DNA of 64,000 nucleotides, from positions 248,001 through 312,000 of the forward strand of contig JASANH010000976.1 in assembly GCA_030248295.1 (NCBI GenBank), in the 5' to 3' direction. This DNA is from Mesodorylaimus sp. YZB2_4. Its lineage: Eukaryota > Nematoda > Enoplea > Dorylaimida > Dorylaimidae. Made by a program: the position numbers and the translations under genes. Positions within the stretch are counted from its first letter, which is position 1. The number at the start of each line of letters is the position of its first letter. Under the pieces are notes generated by a model that was given only the letters and a program-made list of their open reading frames with translations, searched no databases and was not told the origin of the DNA. Below are positions 22,632-34,209 of the stretch, piece by piece.

Positions 22632-24239
22632 ATGCAAGCAATTAGCCTTCTACTGCTGCTCCTCGCGCGAGTGGCATTGGCGGCACGCATTTTGGTTGTG
22701 CCAGCACAAAACATTGCCAGTCATACAAAATCCATGCACCCTTTGATCGAAGAGCTGGCCAAGAACGGACACGAAGTCACAGTATTACAGCTGATCACAG
22801 ATAATAAGGAGATATGCCGATCGAAACAGAAGGGAGTCATTGACATGATCCTAAAACCAAATGCTTCTATGCAATCAGTGGTTATTCCCAAAGATATCTT
22901 TTGGAAAGGCTCCATCTCTGGTACTATTGGAGGCATCTTCGCGTGGAAGATGGCCACGGAAGTATGCTTGGCCATTCTAGAAGATGAGAAGACTCTCCAG
23001 GAATTCCATCGTATCGTAGACGAAAATTGGGACATGGTGGCGGTCGATTCGATTTTCTCACCATGCGGCATTATCGGCGTCCAAAGGCAACTGAATAATG
23101 ATCAAACTCGGAAGCCCTTAATAGCGGAAATAAGCACTTCTTTTCTTCTTCCTGGTTCAGTCAGTTATCGAGGAGTGCCCGTTTCCAGTTCCACTTACCC
23201 TGGTATTTTAATGATGAGCTTCGGCAATATTCAATTCATGCAGCGTCTTCTTCTGGCCTTCGATAACTGGCATATCAGAGCTATTATGGAAGAGTTAGCC
23301 GGGCTCCTCATTACCCACGTGTGGAGTCGAGGGCACAAACACAGCCATACTTTCTCGAATGTTAGACCCCAGGCATTACTGGCCGATGCTGACATAGCAA
23401 TCAGTTCGTTATCATCGATGCTCGACTTTCCCAAAGCCATCAGCGAATCCATAATAGAGACAGATTCCAATTGTCCAGACGAGGTCAGCCCGTTGTCCGA
23501 ACCATACGCAAGCTTCGTCGACGACCCCACCAGCAAAGGGACCATCCTGTTCGCTATGGGTCACTTCACAGATTGGACATACGCACCACCAGGAGCCGTA
23601 CAGGTAATATACCCACCTTTAGTGGCTCCCACTCCAAAGTTCACGATCTCCATTTAGGCCTTCATCGACTCCTTCGCCCGCCTATCTGATTACAGAATAA
23701 TCTGGCAGTTCGCCCAAGATGCCAGCAAGCTGAATGTCACCCCCAACGTTTTGGTCGAACCATGGATCCCCCAAATGAGTATTCTATACCACCCGAAGAC
23801 CAAGTTATTCATAAGCCACATGGGCATGAAAAGTATGCGAGAAGCCATTTGCGCTAAGGTGCCAGTAGCATCCATGCCCATGTTCGCCGAGCAAGGCAGG
23901 AATACAGCGCTGGCACAATTTCATCGCTTCGCTGTTTACTTGAACAAGTTAGGACTCGAACCAGAATATGTGCACTCGCGAATAAGCGAGGTACTCAATG
24001 ACGACCGATTCGCAAAATCAGTCAGCAAGCTAAAGGAGCAGTTGGATGACCGGGTAAGAAACCCACTCGATTTGGCTGTCTTCAAGATAAACTTCCTGAT
24101 CAGGCGAAACAGTGATCGCGTCTTGGATAATTATGTCAAGATTAGATGTGCCTTAATGCCCTGGCTCAAAGCTTACAGCTTCGATTCTATTCTTACATCA
24201 GTAGGGGTAGTACTGCTAGTTGTAGAGCTTGTATCCTAG
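22632..24239 (+). CDS. UDP-glycosyltransferase (UGT family), copy 1
   Basis: Transfers sugar from a UDP-sugar to small lipophilic acceptors in the ER (xenobiotic and endobiotic conjugation). Exon 1 (22632-23603) and exon 2 (23658-24239) give 517 residues. A signal peptide (MQAISLLLLLLARVALA) is followed by the typical ARILVVPAQNIASHTKSMHP start of the acceptor-binding domain. The sugar-donor domain has WIPQMSILYHPKTKLFISH, then MGMKSMREAI and PMFAEQGRN. The family signature normally reads HGG; here it is HMG, at the nucleotide-sugar-binding loop. A C-terminal hydrophobic helix (SILTSVGVVLLVVELVS) ends the chain without the usual basic cytosolic tail. The copy at 31.9 kb is nearly identical in the middle of the gene. 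Activity is likely but the HMG change could alter it. Confidence 0.9.
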
Positions 24240-26065
24240 CGGGCCTAAGCTTTCTACTGTGTTTCTTGCGGCTGGCTGGCTCATTTTTTATATCATGTTA
24301 TTCATTTAGCACGGTAAAATATATAACAAACACATATTCGACTTTGACCAGTGGGAAAGCTGTATAACGACTGGGTCCGTACTACTGGAGGCAACGACCG
24401 GTGGAGCTTTTCCTTAGGGGTGACGTTTCCAGCTGCCGGCTACTTCCAGAGTATCGATTGCCACTCGAGCCTCTACAAAGCTATACTTTAGCCACGCCAT
24501 AATGTTTCAAAATTAGTGGCTCGCCAAATAGACTGACCATTTCCTTTGATAATACAATAAGTGTCCGTTGAATGGACATCCAACTGCCCAATCCAGTGTC
24601 ATGTCTTCTGTTCTTTCAAAATTGGAGAGGATATCCCGCCATACAAGGTAAGAATGTGCACGTAACGAGTAAATGTGGTTTCGTGTCTTACTCACACTTT
24701 CAGTTTCAGTTACACATGCATAACACTCAGAACTGTAGATTCGACCTGCCCACATAAGTACCGTTTAGACGGACGGAGATTCTGTTTCGACTGAATCATC
24801 TAAAGGTGGTTTGGAATCTTAAATTTCGCGGTAAGGAGCAAATTTTTCCCAAGGTGAAGTCGCAATGCAGGGCGTAAAACGCACCACCGAGCTTGGCCCG
24901 TGGGTATTTCATATCTTGAGCTTACATAACGACCGATCGAGTGGAGGGTGCTACTCAGAGATTGGTGTGCTGACATTCTTGCTGGTTGTAACATCCTTTC
25001 CCGCTCACAATCAGCCGGGACTGAGGACATAATTCGGATGTATGCGAAATACGATCCTGTTATTGACCATAGACCTTACTCCACCCCAAGGGCTTGGAAT
25101 TCTATAATCAAACCAGCCAATAACCGGCCAATAGTACTTGTCAAAATACGCTTCCCTCAAATCAACATACAGTAAACTGATTATTATAGATCAGTTGCGA
25201 AGACAACGCCACAGGGGCGCTCACCTCACGTACACTGAAGTTCCGAGTCCTGTATTCGTAGACGTCTAACAATAAGACAGATGCGTAAAAGTCCAGCAGA
25301 CTGATGGCAAGGGTCGATAGTGAGAAACTGTATCATAACAGGAAGAAGCCACCCACCTTGCCCTGACAGGGAGTCTGCAATGTCAATGCGTATAGATAGT
25401 CTCTTCAATGTACCTGCCAGCCACCATAAAGCCAGTTTGATTCTCCTGAATAAAGGAAAATAGATACTTTTCTTACCCGGCTAGCAAATGCCTTCGCCAA
25501 AATTTTACAGTCAGTTCAAGTGTGATTGGTTTTCATCCACTGAACTCTGTCGAAGTTTTTGGTAATAGCGAACTGAGTCTATATTTGGATACTCGGAATC
25601 ACATCTTGGCTTTTGCGACCCCGCCGATTCGGCATCTTCGAGTGAAATATGCATTGATCGCATACTGTAGTATTGTTCCTGGTGACTTCCTCTTCCTTGG
25701 TGGTTCCTGTATGATTTCCCAAAAATCGGTATCACTCAACAGGCAATCCATCGCGTCCAGATGATTTACCTACGGTCATACTCCGCACTGCAGATGGGCA
25801 CTCACCATCTGGCTTATTCTAGCTTTGATGCGGAAAAGGCAGATAAATGGAATTACAGGAGGCTCTGATGTGCCCATTTAAATCGCACTTTTCAGGGGGT
25901 TTCAGCCATCATTCCTGGCAGTCGGGTGTATTTCCAGGAGAAGATCTTAACGGAATTGTCTATTGAGAGACTTGCTCCGTCTGCCACCGTTTTTTTGTGG
26001 CTAATGCGACATTCGGATACACTTCATTGGCCACCCATTTTCAGTCATTCCTCTCACTGTCAGCC
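24240..26065. other. Intergenic stretch between UGT copies, no gene recognised
   Basis: Short frames only. Around 24380-24450 there is similarity to 5260-5290 ('gaccggtggagctt'). This stretch and the mobile elements that follow separate the two UGT copies by 7.7 kb. Confidence 0.35.
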
Positions 26066-26112
26066 GGGGGGGGGGTGAGGGAGTCAGACGGGGGGGGGGG
26101 GGGGGGGGGGGG
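26066..26112 (+). repeat. Poly-G tracts (10 G and 23 G)
   Basis: Ten consecutive G at 26066-26075 and 23 consecutive G at 26090-26112. These can form G-quadruplexes and are a common cause of polymerase slippage, so the length may be unreliable. The open frame through them (25997-26539) encodes poly-Gly and is not taken as a gene. Confidence 0.9.
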
Positions 26113-26711
26113 AGGGATTACGCGAGGCAGGGGCAAGTGCAGTGGATGCCCTGACAAGGAGTGCATTCTTTGTCATAGGACATTTACAGTAGCTCTCGCA
26201 AGCAGTCGATCATCTTTTCTCTCTCAGGGCCGCAGCGAAACCACGATGCCGGTGACGATGTCGAGCTTTATTTCTCTATTTCACAAGAGATTACCACGAA
26301 TGACTCCTAGACGTTGGACTAGAGGCTCGCTGAAGTTATGGCCCCTTACTCTGTCTCGACTTCTTGTTAGTTCTTCAGAAAGTGCAGCCAAGCATATAAT
26401 CCGGAGACTATGTTCTGTGCTGTATGTCATTCCCTCTGGATCCACTGCATCCACCCTGTTCACGTCATTCCATCCCTGGGCCACCCAAATTGCTTGGATG
26501 CCAGAATACGAGCAGATATCGACATACACCTTTTTTTAACCTAGAACACTTTGATTTTGGCGCTGCGTTCGGATCTGGGCTATCGACATGCATCGGGTAA
26601 CGTGGGCCCCCTTCTTGTGGAGCAGTGGCGCCAAAAGCAAATATCGTCGAAGAAGTGAGCTGCTTTTCGTATGGCACAATACTCGCAAGCAACACCACCA
26701 TCTGTTGACTC

Positions 26712-26923
26712 GGCCGCGGTAGCACCAGGCCCGAGAATGGTTCTAGAACCGTTCTCGTTAAATTTCCCCTTGGTCGCACTACCATTCTAGAATCGTTGTC
26801 ATTCTAGTGCGACTTTGCATCTCTTCACGCGAGAATCGTTTTAGAATTGATCTCGTAGTGAAGACGGGTCCCTAATCTGAGATCAATTTTCACCTGAGAA
26901 CGATTCTCCATTCTGTTGCGACC
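26712..26923. repeat. Palindrome cluster, possible MITE
   Basis: The block 'gagaatggttctagaaccgt' plus 'tctc' at 26713-26736 is a near-perfect palindrome. It is followed by 'ggtcgcactaccattctaga' at 26772, and the other end has 'gaacgattctccattctgtt' then 'gcgacc' up to 26923. The outer GGTCGCA / TGCGACC ends are inverted, giving a roughly 150-bp unit with internal near-palindromes. A small non-autonomous element is inferred. No target duplication was seen. Confidence 0.45.
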
Positions 26924-27640
26924 AGGAGATTAGTTCTGGATCGATTCTCGAAGGTTAGTTTTCAAAAGGCGGAGTCTTTTTGTCATCTTCATCACATTGC
27001 ATGAAAATCCCACATTGGTAGGTATGTCTGCACCTGATCGTGAGGGGAAGGTCTGGAAATTCAGAAAACATAGAAGGTGTTTTTGCGCCAGATCTCGTTG
27101 TCCTTTGATTGCATTTTGTATCCTTAAGTATTCAGTGACCACGCATATCCGCCAGCACCTTTTTTTATGAAAAGTTATGTCATATCCAATAATACAGTTT
27201 GAGTGCCGCAGAAATTGAGTTCAATACGTGTCTCAATACAGCTCGTAAACGTGAGCTTGGCATCTGAAAAGCTAGTCTTCGCAGTTCATTGACATGGCTG
27301 TCTTTTGCACGCGCCTGACCTGATTTTGGTATTATTTCCAGTGCAAAAATTGTGAAATTGCAACAAGGAGAGGTCGTACTGCCAGCTGAATGGGAAGAGG
27401 AGCTACTATAGATGAAGAAGCCACGATAAGAAACATGCCTAATAATGAAGGAGATCATTGCGTGAAGCGGTGTTTCCTATCGTAATAGATGCACGCCCCT
27501 GAGACTGCAACTGCAGATAGCACATGGGTCGCTGTTTGGGATTTCTTAAGGGGCCATCCATAAAGGTCGACCGCAGGAAATTTCGATTTTTGACCCTTCC
27601 CTGACCGCATGCCGACCACTCCAAGCAAACCCCCTCAAAA

Positions 27641-28582
27641 ATGGTCGACCACTCAGCCATACTTCCTTCCAAATGCTGTTTTGCGAAATCTTTCATCTTA
27701 TGCTTTCTTGAGCTTGACAAGGTGCCCTCTACTTCAAAGAAAAATCTTTTTTCGATTCACGGAGCGGATTTCTACTTTTTAAAAGCCTCCGCAAACTTTT
27801 CCCCCAGCATCAGCATCCTCGGTCCTACTTTATTCGTGGCCTTTTTCGATGCACTTCTCCGTCGATTCAACGAGAGCTTCCCAGAATTCAGGAACCAAGC
27901 GTATGCCGACGATACTTCTATCCTGGCTCCCATACATTCCCTCGATGACGCCGAACATCTAATCCAGCCTGCCATAGACTTTGTATCCTCCTGGGTCGAT
28001 CTGGCTGGTCTCGATTTTAATCTGTCGAAATCTCAGGCTGTTATTTTTCGCTATGGTCATGGTAAGCTCACTCGAAAACCAAAACTTTTTTTGCGCGGTC
28101 AGCCTCTAACTGTATACAACGAGGTTAAGTATTTGGGCGTCCTTTTCACTAACGACATGAAATTTAGCGAACATGTTAGCAGCGTTGTGCGAAAAGCTAC
28201 TTCCATGTTGGGTGCCTTGCGTCGAAAACTTGGTCGTCATGTGGTGCCTTCAGTTCTTGGCACAGTTCACGATGCTTGTGTGAGATCAGTTTTAGAATAT
28301 GGATGTGTTTGTTGGGACCCAGTTTTGAAACAGGATGTGCATGAACTGGAACGCGCTCAATTTTATGCCTTACGTCTTTTTTTGAACGATTTTAACATTT
28401 CGTATGATGCAGGCCTAGACAAGGCTGGCTGGGTCTCTCTTTTTAATCGTAGGAAGCGTTTAAAACTCTATCAGTTTTACAAGTTTTACAACAACATTCA
28501 CGATTTTAATTTTTATGCTGATCATCCGTTAGTACATAAGACTGCTTTTCGCACTCTCTCTTCTCTCTTCTTTGATCCCTAG
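27641..28582 (+). mobile_element. Non-LTR retrotransposon reverse transcriptase, 5' part of the split copy
   Basis: An uninterrupted frame with the reverse-transcriptase palm: ILGPTLFVAFFDALL, then QAYADDTSILAPI with the catalytic YADD, NLSKSQAVIF and EVKYLGVLFTNDMKF. The thumb/C-terminal region (LEYGCVCWDP, LERAQFYALRLF) follows. The fingers and endonuclease are missing, so the copy is 5' truncated. The frame breaks at 28582, where a second element is inserted, and resumes at 29704. The type is Jockey/CR1-like by overall motif order; finer assignment was not attempted. Confidence 0.85.
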
Positions 28583-29700
28583 CTGGCGCTTGGTCTGGAT
28601 CGACTCCTAAGCCCGTGCGCTGCTGCGGGTGCCAACGGTTGTCGAATCTCATTCACGACGCGTTTCCATGCCGGACGATCCAAGGCGGTTGTTCTGGCCT
28701 CCTCGATATTTAATCTGCGATTTCTGATGTCCTCCTCGACCTGTTTGAGCCACGTTTTCTTTGGTGCCGCTCGTTGGATTCTCCGCTGGGAGGGTCGGTC
28801 ACGCTAGAGGAGTTTGTGTGGTAGTCGGCTCCCATTCATTCTGCAGACATGGCCAAACCATCGCAGTCGTCGTCTTTGGATTTGTTCCTCGATCGGTGGT
28901 TGTTGTTGGCATCTGCGCCGGATGTCCTCATTTCGAAGGCGATCTCGAAGTGATACTCGCAAGATCTGGCGCAGGCATCGCATTTGGAAAGCTTCGAGTT
29001 TGTTGAGGTCCGCCTTCAGCACTGTCCACGTTTCGGATCCGTAGAGTAGAATTGGCAGGATTAGCGTCCGGAATAGGCGAACTTTGATCGGGATGGAAAT
29101 ATTGGTCCGCTTCCACAAGCACCACTTTAGGGAGGCGAATGCTGCGGTTGCTTGACCAATTCGACTGTGGATCTCCGCCGTGGACGCAATTTTCTTCTCT
29201 TCGATCAGTGAGCCCAGGTATTTGAACTCCTGAACTTGCTCAATCTGGATGCCGTCGAGGTGGACGCTGGCCGGCGATCCATCTGTTGTCAGTACCTTCG
29301 TTTTGTCAGTGTTAATTTTCAAACCGTATGATTGGGCGACGCGGGCGATCTCATAGAGAATGTCCGTGGCTTCAGCACCATCCTCGGCCAGCAGGCCACT
29401 GTCGTCAGCGAACATGAGATCCGTTTCTGACGAGCCATTTTCGTCGAACTGGACGCCTCGCCTGCCCTCGAAGACTTTCCTCATGATTGCGTCGACAACG
29501 ATGTTGAAGAGCAGTGGTGAGGCGACGTCTCCCTGACGGACTCCAGTGCGTATTGCGAATTCAGCAGATAGCTCGTTTCGTATTTGGCTTGATGATCCAT
29601 TGTAGTTTTCCTGCAGGAGCTTGATGACTTGCGCCAAGGACAGTCCTAAGCCTGGCTGCAAAAGGAGGAAGGTGGTCGCCCTGCCGAGGTGGCCAGAACT
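28575..29700 (-). mobile_element. RTE-like non-LTR retrotransposon nested in another LINE
   Basis: Minus-strand reverse transcriptase: GVRQGDVASPLLFNIVVDAI, catalytic FADD in LMFADDSGLLAED, LKINTDKTKVLTTDG and FKYLGSLI. The C-terminal block YGSETWTVLKADLNKLEAFQ, RDRLRNEDIRRR and RRLRWFGHVCRM is typical of the endonuclease-reverse transcriptase family often annotated as craniofacial development protein 2-like. A premature TAG follows PHKLL at about 28802; the frame continues beyond it to about 28579. The 5' end is truncated. Its insertion splits the plus-strand element, so it is the younger of the two. Confidence 0.85.
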
Positions 29701-29703
29701 GGG

Positions 29704-30082
29704 AGACCAGGGAAACTAGGCACGAAACTGATGGACAATCACGAATCAAATTCTACGATGAATGCTTTTCGCACTAGCGAGAGGAATGTGGCACCGCACC
29801 ATTTAGTAGTTCCTAGGCATTTTTTTGAGACATACAAACAATGTTTTATATTTTCGTGCATCGTTTTATGGAATGAGCTGGCCGCCAATGTTTCCTTGGA
29901 TTCCTTACCTCGATTTCGTTTTTCTGTTTCAAAATTTACTTTTTAGTGATTTTTTTTAAGACTTCCTTCTTTCTTGACTGTGATCATTTGTTCTCTTTTT
30001 TCATCTATTTTACTTATCCTCTTGTTTTGCAGCCCCTGAGTGCGCTTATGCGTTTGGCTACAAATAAAACATGACATGACAT
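29704..30082 (+). mobile_element. 3' part and tail of the split non-LTR retrotransposon
   Basis: The frame ending at 29943 (NAFRTSERNVAPHHLVVPRH, VLWNELAANVSLDS) matches the usual end of such polyproteins. The 3'UTR follows and ends with 'tgcgtttggctacaaataaa' and CATGA repeats. Together with 27641-28582 this is one insertion interrupted by the nested minus-strand element. Confidence 0.75.
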
Positions 30083-31909
30083 CGACTGATCCGACTTCAG
30101 GCCTGGATATCCGATCCAGGGTATGAATCGGCCCGATCCCGATCCGATCCGGCCGAGCCGCTTCATAAAATACAAGATTGGTGGGGATGACGTCTTTGAG
30201 ACTGAATTTCCACCAACCTGCTCTGTTTCTTCGCTGTGACTCTCTATCAGACCACACCAAAGACACGGGAGAGCTAACCAACGCCTAAAGTAAGATTAAA
30301 TGCTCATCTGAGAGAAACAGCGGAACTTTCTCATCATAGTATGCCAGACTTTTTCATTTTCCAGCAGATAAAGTTCGAAAAATTTTAGTTGCCGATCCGG
30401 CCGAGCCAGCAGTCGGATCGGGAGCCGATCCACCACCTGTATCGGCGGATTGGTTCGGTCGATGCTGGCTTTTCCCCATATTTTTTACAAAGTTTTAGCC
30501 TTGGTTTTGGGTTTAGGCCGCGCCGGCCCAGTTCTCCACGGGACTTCCAATCATATTAGCTGGCTAGCAGTCATGATATGATAAGCGAGGCTGTGAGGTG
30601 ACAAGGGATAGTTTGGGATCCCGATCCTGACATTGAAGCATCGACATCCGGCTAAAACGTCTTCTGCTTATAATTATGATATGCATAAGCATGATAGGTG
30701 CACTTTGATCCATCTTATCTGCGATGAAGCAATAGCGATGAAAAGACAACAGCAACATCGGCTCAAATCGATAATGATAGCAACACTGAGTTTACTTAGT
30801 CTAGGCTGACCTTGCTGGACGCGTATCGAAACTGCGAATGTACTAATCAATTTCAGCATATTTATAATGACTGAAACTCGACCTGCTAAAAAGCTTCAAG
30901 AAACCTGGATGACTAAAGTGTGCTTTAGTGAGGAAAATAGACTCATTTCCTTCGTGTGTGCAAACAATGTACGACCTCAAACAAGAATTCCTGATCCCGA
31001 TCCCAGAAAAAGATGATGCCGACCTATCCTAAGAGGTGACCAGCTCTCACGGCAGGTTCCTGTGTCTGCACTGGGAGCACCTCCACACGAGGGCATACTG
31101 GGTGAGAAGTGCCTTAGGCTTAGCTAAGGGGCCTTCCCGGCTGGTGTTCGAGGACAGTTCCCAATTCTGTACTCCTTGGGTGGGCGTCCGCCACTCGACA
31201 GCAGCAGGGGTGTCGCCCAAAGCCAGGTGTCCAAAGTCGGCGACAAGCTACTAAACTGCGTTCTTTTTCGGAATAGAACCTCGGCCTCGCAGTCAGGGTT
31301 GCGGGCCAGCAAGGCGGATTTGAGAACGATTTGTAGTACTACTGCAGGCTCCTCATCGTCAGTTTTGCAGCCCTGGGGCCATTGGCTTCACAAGAGATGA
31401 TAAAATGTGCGTTCTATGGAACATCTGATTTATTTGATGCGAATGTCTATCGTGCTACCAGTTTGAGCACGGCTCCGAAAAACTACCACTTCACTATACT
31501 CTTACTAATAACACGGAACAGAAATGAGTGCGAAGGGAAAGCATCAATGTGAAAAACGAGGAGACGGAACTCGAGCAGATGACTGTCCTCACCTGCTGCA
31601 CAAAACGAAACTGGCTTGGATCAATAGAATCAGCTAGTACGAGTAGCACGAGGCTAAGCCTCTCCTGCGTCGCTTTGCAGCTCGAGCAGAGCGTTATGAA
31701 GGACATGTGTTCAGTTTCCTTGTGGGTGAAGGGAGACTAGTTACTTTGCGTCAGACAGCCGCACGCATTTCCAAGGTTTGTGGTGGGTTTAGCTACATTA
31801 GCCAAAACTCTGTTCCATATCACCTTGCAAAGCTTGACTAAAAACTTCTTACAGCAATACACAATGCTGCTATGTGACGACAGTTTTAGTCATCAAACAT
31901 TTTGCTTTC
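30083..31909. other. Repeat-rich stretch upstream of UGT copy 2
   Basis: No gene. It contains 'gatccgatccggccgagcc' at 30135-30160 and again near 30395-30415, and a block at about 31030-31160 ('gaggtgaccagct', 'gcacctccacacg') that recurs at 34015-34090. The last 600 bases are homologous to the 5' flank of UGT copy 1. Confidence 0.5.
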
Positions 31910-31922
31910 AGGTTTCTCATCC

Positions 31923-33529
31923 ATGCAAATCATTGGCCTTCTTCTGCTGCTCCACGTCCAAGCGACAATGGCGGCGCGCATTTTGGTTGTGCCAGCGCAA
32001 AACATGGCCAGTCACACCAAATCCATGTACCCATTGCTTGAAGAGCTAGCCAAGAATGGACACGAAGTCACAGTGTTACAATTGATCAAGGATGACAAGG
32101 AGATATGCAAGTCGAAGCATAAGGGCGTCATTGACGTTATTCTTAAACCTAACGCTTCCATGCAATCGATGGCTTTACCCAAAGATATCTTTTGGAAAAG
32201 CTCCTTGCTCAGCTCTATTGGAGGAATCTTCGCGTGGAAGATGGCCACGGAAGTATGCTTGGCCATTCTGGAAGATGAGAAGACTCTCCAGGAATTCCAT
32301 CGTATCGTAGACGAGAATTGGGACATGGTGGCGGTCGATTCGATTTTCTCACCTTGCGGCATCATCAGCGTCCAAAGGCAACTAAACAATGATCGAATTC
32401 GGAAGCCATTGATTGCGGACATTAGCACTTCGCTACTTCTACCGGGTTCAGTCAGCCACAGAGGAGTGCCCATTTCCAGTTGCACATACCCTGGTATACT
32501 GGCGACCAGTTTCTCCAACACTGAATTCATGCAGCGCATTCTTTTGGCCTTCGATAACTGGCATATCAGAGTTATTATGGAGGAGCTAGCCGGGCTCCTC
32601 ATTCCCCATGTGTGGAGTCGAGGGCACAAACACAGCCATACTTTCTCGAATGTTAGACCACAGGCATTACTGGCCGATGCTGACATAGCAATCAGTTCGT
32701 TATCATCGATGCTCGACTTTCCCAAAGCCATCAGCGAATCCATAATAGAGACAGATTCCAACTGTCCAGACGAGGTCAGCCCGTTGTCCGAACCATACGC
32801 AAGCTTCGTCGACGACCCCACCAGCAAAGGGACCATCCTCTTCGCTATGGGTCACTTCACAGATTGGACATACGCACCACCAGGAGCCGTACAGGTAATA
32901 TCCCACCTTTAGTGGCTCCCACTCCAAAGTTCACGATCTCCCTTTAGGCCTTCATCGACTCCTTCGCCCGCCTATCTGATTACAGAATAATCTGGCAGTT
33001 CGCCCAAGATGCCAGCAAGCTGAATGTCACCCCCAACGTTTTGGTCGAACCATGGATCCCCCAAATGAGTATTCTATACCACCCGAAGACCAAGTTATTC
33101 ATAAGCCACATGGGCATGAAAAGTATGCGAGAAGCCATTTGCGCTAAAGTGCCAGTAGCATCCATGCCCATGTTCGCCGAGCAAGGCAGGAACACAGCGT
33201 TGGCACAATTTCATCGCTTCGCCGTTTACTTGAACAAGTTAGGACTCGAACCAGAATATGTGCACTCGCGAATAAGCGAGGTACTCAATGACGGCCGATT
33301 CGCAAAATCAGTCAGCAAGCTACAGGAGCAGTTGGATGATCGGATAAGAAACCCACTCGATTTGGCCGTCTTCAAGATAAACTTCCTGATCAGGCGAAAC
33401 AGTGATCGTGTCTTGGATAATTATGTCAAGATTAAAGGTGCCTTAATGCACTGGTTCAAAGGCACCAGCTTCGATACGATTCTCACGTTAGCAGGAGTAC
33501 TGTTTGTGATTGTAGAGCTTGTAGTCTAG
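31923..33529 (+). CDS. UDP-glycosyltransferase (UGT family), copy 2
   Basis: Exon 1 (31923-32894) and exon 2 (32948-33529) have exactly the same lengths as copy 1 and give 517 residues. The signal peptide (MQIIGLLLLLHVQATMA) differs from copy 1, while the segment from about residue 240 to 490, including the intron, is almost base-for-base the same. The donor-domain signature is again FISH then MGMKSM rather than HGG. The C-terminal helix (TILTLAGVLFVIVELVV) is diverged. The acceptor before the ATG is discussed with copy 1. Frame and splice sites are intact, so both copies are likely expressed. Differences in exon 1, which forms the acceptor-binding domain, suggest different substrates. Confidence 0.9.
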
Positions 33530-34209
33530 GATACTTTCGTCTGTACTGAGCGATCGACTGGTGACCTCGTGATTCGTATGTAAGTGAAACACATAAACTG
33601 CATTATCGCAAAACACCCTGATATTTTTCAAGAAAGGAGTCAGGTTTGGCCCCCGCCCCGCTCATCGTCAGTTCCCCCATTGAACTTCTAGCCCGCTTAG
33701 CCTGTAGTAGTAGGTGTGTTTGGCCTGTGGAGGAGGCAGTGTATCTGGTTGCCTTAACTGGCGGCCTCATACACGGAGCAGTATGTGGACGCCGCATAAG
33801 CGTATTAGTTGCCTTCGTTGGCCACACGATCAACTCTCTCCAAGGGAGGCAGAAACTCGCCAGGTTGACGTCTCCCCCTCCTGCTACTAGGAGGCCTGCC
33901 TGGAGGGTTTTTGAGACAATACACGCCCCGTGGCATCTTCTCCAATGTAGGGCTTTTCCGCCTATTAGACTACAGTATAGCTGGCCAGCAGTCCTGACAT
34001 TATAAGCAAGGCCGTGAGGTGACCAGCTATCATGGCAGCTTCCCTCTGTGTGCCTCCACTAAAAGCACCTCCACACGGGGGCATCCTATGCCAGCACCAG
34101 CGACCCAGGATGATACTGGCCGTGAAAAGAGGGACCTTCCCGTCTGGTGGTCGAGAAATCACTTTCCTTTCTCTGTTTGTATTGCGAGGACCGACACTAG
34201 GAAGCAATA
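33530..34209. other. Repeat-derived stretch downstream of UGT copy 2
   Basis: No supported gene. The segment 33960-34090 is a diverged copy of sequence at 30550-30600 ('agctggc(t/c)agcagtc', 'gc(g/a)aggc(t/c)gtgaggtgac') and 31033-31090. The open frame at 33646-34005 has no domain signal. Confidence 0.4.

Noticed and set aside
25997..26539. Open frame of 180 codons through the poly-G tracts
   Set aside because: The frame exists only because G-runs encode Gly in all phases; no domain, no splice support, unreliable tract length.
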